This document shows, piece by piece, positions 1 to 6,160 of a DNA stretch of 12,694 nt. A model generated the notes under the pieces. That model had not been told where the DNA came from and ran no database searches. It worked only from the letters and a program-made list of their open reading frames with translations. The stretch spans positions 11,025-23,718 of the forward strand of contig JAOZPW010000018.1 in assembly GCA_029932545.1 (NCBI GenBank). Direction: 5' to 3'. How positions within the stretch are numbered: the stretch's first letter is position 1; every line of letters begins with the position of its first letter. The position numbers and the translations under genes are program-made. Source of the DNA: Thermoanaerobaculales bacterium (GTDB lineage Bacteria > Acidobacteriota > Thermoanaerobaculia > Thermoanaerobaculales > Sulfomarinibacteraceae).

Positions 1-1161
1 ACGGCAGATGACAAGAAAGGCGTGTTCCTCTTCAGGGGCGGAAAAATCATCCACGCCGCCGACGGCGCCCCGAGAGAATCCTTGGGGCACACGCTGGTAT
101 CCAAGAATCTTATTTCGGAATCGACACTGCGAACCGCCCTCGACAGCCAAGCAGAAGATTCCGAACATCGTCGATTGGGGACCATCCTGGTTGCCATGGG
201 CGCTGTTACCGAAGAGCAGATCGAGCAACTGATCCGCGAACGGCTCCAGGCCATCACCAAGGAATTTCTCCACTCGGATACCGGATTTTTCAGCTTCAAG
301 CCGGAAGAGGATGATCCGGCCTCCAACAAAAACCAGTCCCGGCAGGACGTCGATTTGCCGACAGGCATGAATACTGACCAGTTCATTCTCGATCTTCTGA
401 CGCGACTCGATGCCGTGCAATCTCGAATGACCCCATTAGCTTCAACTGATGGAACCAAGCCGACCGACACATCGACAGAATCCGGACAATCCCTGAATGA
501 CGAAGGGTTCTCGTCCATCCTCGATTACATGGTGGACTCTTCCAACTACGGATCACTGACCACCGAACCGGATAGCGGCATGGATATCGTCACCAGCCTG
601 GCGGAGCTTCGGTCACTGATGGTAGAGATTCAGCTTCGATCCCCGTCGTTCACCGGAGAGATCACACTGATGGTCCTCCGTTTTGCAACTCGAGTCGTCA
701 ATCGTGGCATTTTGTGTCATGTGTCACCGAGCGGCATCATCGGCATCGGACAGTTTGGACTGGCCAGACAGGCAGAGAGCACTGAGTCCGTCGATCGCAG
801 AGTTCGCAGCATGTGCATCCCAGTACACGAACCTTCGGTCTTCATGGAGGTCTTCGAGACGATGCACTCATATCAAGGCAAACTCAGGAGCAGTTGGTGG
901 AACGATCAGCTCGTTCGATTCCTCGGGGGACCAGCCCCGACCGAAGTTATTGTCATCCCAATCATCGTTGACGGTATGATCGAGGGGCTATTTTATGGCG
1001 ACAATGTTCCCCACGATCGAGCAATCGGATCGGTTCACACCTTGGAGCTTTTGATGATCGAAGCTGGACTTGCCTTGGAAAAAACACTTTTGCGTTCTCG
1101 CCTGAAACAAATCCAGGATCAGGCTCATATCCTGGGAACACCATCGGAGGCTCCTTCGTGA
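1..1161 (+). CDS. PATAN/DUF4388-MshEN-like-GAF-like regulator, 5' end outside window
   Basis: The frame is open from base 1, so the gene starts upstream; 386 residues are visible. Visible residues 6-22 look like the closing strands of a DUF4388 (PATAN) domain (VFLFRGGKIIHAADG). Residues 28-100 hold two helical units of the type found at the N-terminus of type II secretion/pilus ATPases (LGHTLVSKNLISESTLRTAL, then LGTILVAMGAVTEEQIEQL), followed by the GFFSFKPEE ending usual for DUF4388. A polar linker spans about 105-190. Residues 200-370 resemble a GAF domain, with the motifs IGIGQFGLA, VIVIPIIVDG and EGLFYGDN near its end. There are no membrane segments, so it is probably a cytoplasmic sensor or scaffold. 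A receiver gene follows after 25 bases and is likely cotranscribed. The GAF-like call rests on pattern only; the ligand is unknown. Confidence 0.85.
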   Translation, partial: TADDKKGVFLFRGGKIIHAADGAPRESLGHTLVSKNLISESTLRTALDSQAEDSEHRRLGTILVAMGAVTEEQIEQLIRERLQAITKEFLHSDTGFFSFKPEEDDPASNKNQSRQDVDLPTGMNTDQFILDLLTRLDAVQSRMTPLASTDGTKPTDTSTESGQSLNDEGFSSILDYMVDSSNYGSLTTEPDSGMDIVTSLAELRSLMVEIQLRSPSFTGEITLMVLRFATRVVNRGILCHVSPSGIIGIGQFGLARQAESTESVDRRVRSMCIPVHEPSVFMEVFETMHSYQGKLRSSWWNDQLVRFLGGPAPTEVIVIPIIVDGMIEGLFYGDNVPHDRAIGSVHTLELLMIEAGLALEKTLLRSRLKQIQDQAHILGTPSEAPS

Positions 1162-1186
1162 AACCCTGGACTACCGGAGATACGCC

Positions 1187-1579
1187 ATGACATCACAAAC
1201 CGTCATGACCATCGATGATTCCGCAGCTATCCTGACGATCATCGCGGCCTACCTTGAGGACTCGGAGTTCAAGGTCATCGCATCCGAGCGGGATGGCCGC
1301 AGGGCGGTCGAAGTCTTTCAGGAGATACGGCCGGACATCGTCCTATTGGATCTCATCATGCCCGGCCAGTCCGGCATGGAGACCCTGTCCCAGATCCTGG
1401 CACTAGACCCCGACACCTGTGTTGTCATGGTCAGTTCGTTGGGCACGGAGGATGCCGTACACCAGTGCTTGAGCACCGGCGCCAGGAGCTTTCTCCAGAA
1501 GCCGTTCTCGAGGGATGCATTCATCGATTTCCTGCGAAATCTCAACAACCAACCACGGGACTCAGAGGTCGAATTATGA
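1187..1579 (+). CDS. Stand-alone CheY-like response regulator
   Basis: A single receiver domain of 130 residues with no output domain. All switch residues are present: acidic pair D10/D11, phosphoacceptor D55 in IVLLDLIMPG, S83 (in VMVSSLG) at the Thr/Ser position, and K105 in FLQKPF. The ATG at 1187 follows GGAGA at 1176-1180. Its TGA stop overlaps the next gene's ATG (ATGA, 1576-1579), and that next gene encodes a CheX-like domain, so receiver and phosphatase are probably made together. This makes a dedicated partner pair separate from the CheY/CheX of the facing che operon. The kinase could be the CheA in this window or another one; the sequence does not decide. Output is probably by protein-protein contact. 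Confidence 0.95.
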   Translation: MTSQTVMTIDDSAAILTIIAAYLEDSEFKVIASERDGRRAVEVFQEIRPDIVLLDLIMPGQSGMETLSQILALDPDTCVVMVSSLGTEDAVHQCLSTGARSFLQKPFSRDAFIDFLRNLNNQPRDSEVEL

Positions 1580-2430
1580 GTTCGATGTTCTTTGGTCACT
1601 ACCTATTGGAACAGGGCGCTATTCAACGTGAGGGCCTACTGGATGCCATCGAGAGGCAGCGTAATACCAACCGGTCCCTGCCGGATATCGCCGTTGGAGA
1701 AGGGCTGTTGGATCAAGTCAAGGCTGACCAGATCCACACGATGTTCCGGGTCTCGAATTCGAGCTATGAAGATCTCTGTATTTCGGAAGGGCGTCTTTCC
1801 AGAACCGATGTCGAGAAACTCAGCCGCATCCAGTCCGCCGAATGGCTCCGCATCGGCGCCGCTCTCGTCCAGGGAGGGTATCTTTACGATGCCGCTATGA
1901 CGACCCATCTCGAGGACTTCAATACGATCGAATCTGCCCAGCAAAGAACACTGGAAAGTGAATTCAACCATCTCGAGGAATCGATAATCATCCGAGCCTG
2001 CACTGAACTGACATTGCGCCACGTCGCCCGTATTTCCGGCGCCCCGGTCAAACTCCAACGGATTGATTCTTCCAACGGTACGCTGAGACAGGGATTTCGT
2101 CGTTTTGCGCAGAACATCGTCGGCGACAGAGAATTCTGCATCACAATCGATCTTGGAGACCCCCTGTTCTCGGTTGCAGCCAAAGGTATGCTTGGCGTGG
2201 ACGTTGACCCTGCAAGCGAGGCCGCCCGAGACGCAGGCTGTGAACTCATTAACTTGATCGGAGGCAATACCTGTACTCAGCTCGAACCTCAGGGCTACAC
2301 TCTCCGGCCGGAACCTCCCTTCTCTCCCAATATTCCGGATCCGGATCACGAGGAAAGGCCGTCGATCCGAGGTACGGCATTTGCCGGCGATGACCATTTC
2401 GAATTCAATATTTTCATCGACCGACCATGA
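1576..2430 (+). CDS. MshEN-like / CheX-like phosphatase fusion protein
   Basis: 284 residues, starting at the ATG that overlaps the receiver stop, with AGAGGT (1565-1570) upstream. Residues 5-110 contain repeated helical units resembling the N-domain of type II secretion/pilus ATPases (FGHYLLEQGAIQREGLLDAI; IGAALVQGGYLYDAAMTTHL). Residues 135-284 resemble CheX: the segment ARDAGCELINLIGGNTCTQL reproduces the phosphatase helix, with E223, N226 and N231 matching the ExxN plus downstream Asn pattern of CheC/CheX. In CheX the Glu and Asn promote hydrolysis of the CheY aspartyl phosphate, so this protein may dephosphorylate the receiver encoded just upstream. The domain combination is the unusual part. 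The CheX call is by motif and helix pattern, and catalytic activity is inferred. The next gene starts at an ATGA overlap (2427-2430). Confidence 0.85.
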   Translation: MSSMFFGHYLLEQGAIQREGLLDAIERQRNTNRSLPDIAVGEGLLDQVKADQIHTMFRVSNSSYEDLCISEGRLSRTDVEKLSRIQSAEWLRIGAALVQGGYLYDAAMTTHLEDFNTIESAQQRTLESEFNHLEESIIIRACTELTLRHVARISGAPVKLQRIDSSNGTLRQGFRRFAQNIVGDREFCITIDLGDPLFSVAAKGMLGVDVDPASEAARDAGCELINLIGGNTCTQLEPQGYTLRPEPPFSPNIPDPDHEERPSIRGTAFAGDDHFEFNIFIDRP

Positions 2431-4538
2431 GAAATGAACTGGTCTACGTTGTCCACTCAGAGCCGGGGGTTGCTGCCCAGTTGAGTCAGGCTCTCTTGGT
2501 ATCCAAATTCAAGGTCGTCAGCATGACGACGGAGGAGGAAGCCGACGCCACGGTGACCGGCCGCCAGTTCATGTTGCCCGATGCCATTCTGACACCACTC
2601 GGAGACATTGAAAGCGGTGACTCAATCCTGATTCGCCTCCTCCAGTCAAACCCCTTGATGGAGCAGATCCCCCTGGTCGTCGTTGCCAGTACCGACAAGG
2701 ACGAACGGCGCAGGGCCCTTCGGCTCGGCCTTCTCAGCGTTGTCTTTCCCCCCTACGACCCTGAAGAAGTCTCCCTGACGACACAACTGGCCATCGAGAA
2801 ACACCGCAATGAGCAACTGCTCTTCGGATCACTTTCGCAACTGTCCGTCCCGGATCTGCTACAAACCGCCGAGGTTGGACGGCGTAGCGGCACCATCTCC
2901 TTTCAACACAATGGGGACAAGGGGCAGGTGTGGCTCCGTGACGGCATGGTGGTCAACGCCGTCATTGACGACGACACCCCACCAGAGCAGGCGGTCTACC
3001 GCATCATTCTGTGGGACTCCGGCACCTTCGAGGCCAACTTTGGAGATATAGACGTCGATGTTCGGTTTTCCATGCCTCCGTCAGAACTGGTACTGGAAGC
3101 AATGCGGCGGCTCGACGAGGCCCGGGCTGCCGAAACCGAAGCCCCGGACATTGACCCCAATGAGCCTGCCCATCTGCAGCAACTGGAATTCGCTCTGACC
3201 CTCCCCAACATCGTTTCCGCCTATACGGGGAACTACCTGGATCCGGCCCTTCTGGCCGACCGCCTCGAGACTGTCCGCCAGTCGATGCTTGAGTCGCAGC
3301 CGGAACTGCATCATTTTCAGGTCTTGGAATCGGGCGCCGTCATCCTGGTCGATACCGTCTCGGCCCACAACCCTGGAGCAATCCTCGAGGCCGGCGCACA
3401 GTGGTGTGCCGCCGTCTTCCACCGAATGGACGCTGCACTGGCCTGGAGATTCGACCGCAAACGGTTGGCCAATCTCCTCAGCCCCTGGCGGGAGATACTG
3501 ATCAGAGAAGGGCTTTTCAAGACCTTGGGTCTATCCGACATCGACAATGCTCTGGCTCCAGACGACGATTCTCACGTTTTTTCTTCGAGAGAGCGAGCTT
3601 TGCCACTCGGCTGTTTCCTCCTGGAGACCAACGGAAGGATCCTTGAGTATGGTCCTTTTGGCCCACAGATGGGCCGGATCGATCCCGAACGCCTCTCAGG
3701 TCAACGGATCACAGCCGTGATCCCGGCCGCCATCGCCCTTGAGGCAACAGAGTTGATGCAGCAGACGATGGCCTCAACCGATGATTCCGGAGTGGCCTAT
3801 GGCCGCTTCGACTTCGAGATGGGCCACGTCCCGGCATCGGTCCAACTGTCCTTCTTTGCCTCACCGGTGGAAGGCCACGTCATTCTGACCGTCAACCGGG
3901 TACGTCCTCAGGAAACACCACTTTCACCCAGAATTGAGCGTGATCCACTGTTGGGCATCCTGACTGACGGAGGACCGAACAGGTTATTGGCCGTCAACGA
4001 CGACTTCCTGTGCGCATTTGAAAGTCTACTCTCACGCACCTTCCGAAATCGCCACCAGGAAATTTTGCAACGATTCGGGAAACAATGGGGTCTCCGTCAC
4101 GCCTTGAGGGTCGAGCAAATAGCGCAGCATCAATTCGGTATGACTCTGAGAGAGGTCGAGTCTCACGTCGCACTGGAACTGCTGTCCGGCTCAATCGGAA
4201 TTCTGGGACTCGGGACGTTCGAGGCCGACCTGACCTACAGGGACCGAGGCCTCATCGTCATCACACACACGAGCAGCCCCTTCCCGTCATATTTCCCGTC
4301 GCCGTCCGATGTGTCCTGTTCAATTCTGGCCGGGTTTCATGCCGCGATCCTGTCGTATCTCGCTGGACGGCACCTGGCGGCCCGCGAAGTCTGTTGCAGC
4401 CGGACACCCGGTGAACCCTGCCTCTTCGTCATTGCAACCGAAGAACGTCTCAACGCCGTTTTCGTTGCCGTCCCGGGATCATCAGATCACACGCTGCTGG
4501 CCGAAATCGCTGCGGCCAGACCGACCAAGAGCCATTGA
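2427..4538 (+). CDS. Degenerate receiver-PATAN-PAS (PYP-like)-V4R multidomain regulator
   Basis: 703 residues, cytoplasmic, no membrane segment. Residues 3-125 have a receiver pattern but lack the chemistry: the phosphoacceptor position is P57 (DAILTPLGD) and the usual Lys is P108 (VVFPPYDPEE), so it cannot be phosphorylated normally. Residues 131-228 form a DUF4388/PATAN domain (GTISFQ, GQVWLRDGMVVNAV, WDSGTFEANFG). Residues 250-365 are unrecognised. Residues 391-492 resemble the photoactive yellow protein (PYP) PAS domain (LPLGCFLLETNGRILEYG, GRIDPERLSGQ), but the chromophore Cys position is A434 (VIPA). Residues 525-685 resemble a V4R ligand-binding domain, ending in GFHAAILSYLAGRHL and the Cys-bearing EVCCSRTPGEPCLFVI (C656, C657, C665). 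The ATGA start overlap implies coupling to the CheX-like gene. Its role is probably signal integration; the ligand is unknown. Confidence 0.9.
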   Translation: MRNELVYVVHSEPGVAAQLSQALLVSKFKVVSMTTEEEADATVTGRQFMLPDAILTPLGDIESGDSILIRLLQSNPLMEQIPLVVVASTDKDERRRALRLGLLSVVFPPYDPEEVSLTTQLAIEKHRNEQLLFGSLSQLSVPDLLQTAEVGRRSGTISFQHNGDKGQVWLRDGMVVNAVIDDDTPPEQAVYRIILWDSGTFEANFGDIDVDVRFSMPPSELVLEAMRRLDEARAAETEAPDIDPNEPAHLQQLEFALTLPNIVSAYTGNYLDPALLADRLETVRQSMLESQPELHHFQVLESGAVILVDTVSAHNPGAILEAGAQWCAAVFHRMDAALAWRFDRKRLANLLSPWREILIREGLFKTLGLSDIDNALAPDDDSHVFSSRERALPLGCFLLETNGRILEYGPFGPQMGRIDPERLSGQRITAVIPAAIALEATELMQQTMASTDDSGVAYGRFDFEMGHVPASVQLSFFASPVEGHVILTVNRVRPQETPLSPRIERDPLLGILTDGGPNRLLAVNDDFLCAFESLLSRTFRNRHQEILQRFGKQWGLRHALRVEQIAQHQFGMTLREVESHVALELLSGSIGILGLGTFEADLTYRDRGLIVITHTSSPFPSYFPSPSDVSCSILAGFHAAILSYLAGRHLAAREVCCSRTPGEPCLFVIATEERLNAVFVAVPGSSDHTLLAEIAAARPTKSH

Positions 4539-4747
4539 TGATGAAGAAGCCCGATGACCTGAAGAATGGAATCGGAACCGCTCTCGACGACTGCAGTTGG
4601 GATTACGCAACTCCAAAACCCATACGCCGCTTCTTCCTCAATCCCATGAGCTCCTTCTTCGGTGATTTCCCCTGGGAAGGTCGGAAATCGAAGGAAACAC
4701 AGACCACGTCCCCTCAGAGATCCAACCCGCCGGAAAAAGAAAAATAA
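4538..4747 (+). CDS. Possible translationally coupled 69-residue protein, unknown function
   Basis: The ATG at 4538 shares its A with the TGA stop of the preceding gene (TGATG), an arrangement typical of coupled translation. The frame then stays open for 69 codons to TAA at 4745-4747 in DNA with no other gene. The product is polar, with a central aromatic stretch (IRRFFLNPMSSFFGDFPW, about residues 29-46) and a Lys/Glu-rich tail (NPPEKEK). It has no signal peptide, membrane helix or recognisable domain. An in-frame ATG at 4541 is an alternative start. The last codons lie opposite the T-rich tract of a possible terminator for the facing che operon, so part of the frame may be shaped by that element. 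It could be a chance open frame; the overlap start is the main argument for it. Confidence 0.45.
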   Translation: MMKKPDDLKNGIGTALDDCSWDYATPKPIRRFFLNPMSSFFGDFPWEGRKSKETQTTSPQRSNPPEKEK

Positions 4748-4771
4748 ATCTTACGATGCGCGCAGCGCATT
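4734..4771 (-). terminator. Possible rho-independent terminator of the che operon
   Basis: Read on the minus strand, the tail of the repeat forms a hairpin with stem ATGCGC/GCGCAT and loop TGC (4756-4770). Seven bases later comes a T-rich tract (TTTATTTTTCTTTTT, 4748-4734). It lies downstream of the cheX stop. The gap between stem and T tract is longer than ideal and the stem is short, so efficiency is uncertain. The tract is antisense to the end of the small plus-strand frame. Confidence 0.4.
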
Positions 4772-4794
4772 ATAGGAGCCTGTTGGGCAGAGGC
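4755..4794 (-). repeat. Palindromic dispersed repeat, copy 1
   Basis: Forty bases that match 12641-12680 in reverse complement at 38 of 40 positions. On the minus strand it begins GCCTCTGCCCAACAGGCTCC and ends in a small hairpin, ATGCGC-TGC-GCGCAT. The two differences are one loop base and the outermost stem base. Retention of a hairpin-bearing unit in two intergenic places suggests a REP-like element. Confidence 0.85.
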
Positions 4795-4851
4795 CGGAGC
4801 CATTTCATATCTCTCGACCGCCACACCAGCCTCTGCCCAACAGGCTCCTAT
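4772..4851. repeat. Perfect 23-bp inverted repeat between convergent operons
   Basis: Bases 4772-4794 are the exact reverse complement of 4829-4851, with a 34-base spacer. A transcript from either strand could fold into a 23-bp stem. It sits between the convergent operons and may act as a bidirectional terminator or RNA end stabiliser. No T run directly follows it on the plus strand, so a classical plus-strand terminator is not supported. Confidence 0.9.
4829..4851 (+). repeat. Palindromic dispersed repeat, partial copy 2 (head only)
   Basis: This copy has the 23-base head of the repeat, identical to 12641-12663 and in the same orientation, but lacks the hairpin tail and runs straight into cheX. 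The cheX stop codon (TAG on the minus strand, 4850-4848) is part of the repeat, so the element defines the present end of that gene. Confidence 0.85.
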
Positions 4852-5306
4852 CGGTGATCCACGAACAGAACCACACGCAAGGACTGCCCCTCGTACGAAG
4901 CCTCGGTTCGTGTCACGACGTCACTGTCGAGGCGCGCCACATCGTAATCTGATCCCTCAATGACCGTCGGTAATGAAATAAACTCGGAACCCGGCAGGAG
5001 CGTCTTGAGGTTCCCGCCAACCATGTTGGCCAGCTCCCCGAGAGCATCCCGGATGTCCTCATTGCCCAGATCACTCTCCGGCATCGAGAACATCTGGGCC
5101 GCGGCGGCCCGAACGACGGACCGGGCACATATCAAATGCACGGCCCCGGCAAACCCTCCCGAGATCTGCACAATACCGGTCATCAGGTCTTCCTGTGAAT
5201 CTGCAGGTACGTTGGTGGATTGTTCGTCATCATCGAGTTCAAACCCCAATTGGGTCGACCAGATCGTCTCAAGTATTTCAAAGAGTTCTCCGGGTGTAAG
5301 ACTCAT
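4848..5306 (-). CDS. cheX: CheX-family CheY-phosphate phosphatase
   Basis: 152 residues, close to the usual CheX length of about 155. The phosphatase helix is clear: DALGELANMVGGNLK has E91 and N94 in the ExxN motif plus N99. In this family these residues help water attack the phospho-aspartate of CheY, ending the signal. The start is the ATG that overlaps the cheR stop (ATGA, 5306-5303), with a strong GGAGGGGAG ribosome site at 5321-5313. It is the last gene of the che operon. Its TAG stop lies inside a dispersed repeat, yet the C-terminal strand (SLRVVLFVDHR) looks complete. A CheC-type single phosphatase is less likely because only one ExxN helix is seen. This is probably the termination function for the CheY encoded upstream. 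Confidence 0.85.
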   Translation of the reverse strand: MSLTPGELFEILETIWSTQLGFELDDDEQSTNVPADSQEDLMTGIVQISGGFAGAVHLICARSVVRAAAAQMFSMPESDLGNEDIRDALGELANMVGGNLKTLLPGSEFISLPTVIEGSDYDVARLDSDVVTRTEASYEGQSLRVVLFVDHR

Positions 5307-6160
5307 TGCCCACTCCCCTCCCCGGGTTGATAGAACGCCGCCCGCCCAAACTGGACTCGCCTGAAGCTGTCATCCAGGCTCAAAGTAGTTTCGGCCGCAC
5401 CCATGACCAGAAAACCGTCCGGCCTGAGGTGCCGCCGAACTTTTCGGAGGATCCGGCGTCGGGTCTCCACGTCGAAGTAGATCAAGACATTCCTGAGAAA
5501 CACCAGGTCGACTTGGGGAATGCGAGTCCACTCCCGATCCAAATTCTGCTGAAAAAAGGTCACCATCCGTTTGACCTCATCCTTGAGCCACCACGACACT
5601 CCGTGTTGGTCGAAATACCGGACCAGCAGATGTGCAGGCAGTCCCCGGTTAACTTCCAGTTGCTTGAAGACTCCCTTTCGGGCACGCTCAATCATCGCGC
5701 CCGAAAAATCGCTCGCAAGCAACTGAATCGTCCAGGTGTCGATGTCGGGAATGACCTGACGCAACACCATAGCCACACTGTAGGGTTCCTGACCGCTGGA
5801 GCAGGCGCCGCTCCAGATACTGAGCATGCGGGTCGACTCCCTCCTCTTACGGATGAGATCGGGAATCACTTGATCCCTGAGTGCCTCGTAGGGATGAAAA
5901 TCCCTGAAGAACGATGTTTCAGTTGTTGCCACTGCCTCCAGCACCTCGGTGTGGACCTTCCCGTGGGGACGGGATCGGAGATGGGCGATCAATGCGGCCA
6001 CCGACCCAAACCCCCCACCCCGGGCGATGGGCAGCAGTCGGGAACTGATGAGATAGCCCTTGCTGTCATCCAGACTGATCGACGAATGCTGTTTGACCAG
6101 AGTTCGGACAAAATCGAAATCGACTTGAGTGAGATCGGATGTCTCAGCCCGATTTCTCAT
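5303..6160 (-). CDS. cheR: Chemotaxis protein methyltransferase CheR
   Basis: 285 residues. CheR uses S-adenosylmethionine to methylate glutamates of chemoreceptors in the adaptation pathway. The N-terminal helical domain occupies about residues 10-75; the catalytic domain follows, with ATTETSFFRD (78-87), the SAM-binding SGACSSGQEPYSVAM (117-131), ASDFSGAMIERAR (149-161) and LRNVLIYF (222-229), all characteristic of the family. The start is the ATG at 6160, which overlaps the cheB stop (ATGA) and has GGAG nine bases upstream. An in-frame upstream extension inside cheB is not needed. The cheX start overlaps its stop. The receptor encoded in this window ends without the NWETF-type tether, so CheR probably acts without pentapeptide docking here. 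Confidence 0.95.
   Translation of the reverse strand: MRNRAETSDLTQVDFDFVRTLVKQHSSISLDDSKGYLISSRLLPIARGGGFGSVAALIAHLRSRPHGKVHTEVLEAVATTETSFFRDFHPYEALRDQVIPDLIRKRRESTRMLSIWSGACSSGQEPYSVAMVLRQVIPDIDTWTIQLLASDFSGAMIERARKGVFKQLEVNRGLPAHLLVRYFDQHGVSWWLKDEVKRMVTFFQQNLDREWTRIPQVDLVFLRNVLIYFDVETRRRILRKVRRHLRPDGFLVMGAAETTLSLDDSFRRVQFGRAAFYQPGEGSGQ

Noticed and set aside
1465..1575. Earlier start for the CheX-like fusion gene
   Set aside because: It would lie within the receiver gene in another frame; ATG 1576 has AGAGGT upstream and the ATGA overlap.
1636..2397. Minus-strand open frame of 253 codons opposite the CheX-like fusion gene
   Set aside because: The plus-strand gene is tied to its neighbours by ATGA overlaps and has domain motifs; the opposite frame has none.
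4755..4851. CRISPR array or insertion-sequence ends
   Set aside because: There is one inverted pair rather than regular direct repeats, the 34-base spacer holds no transposase, and no target duplication was seen.
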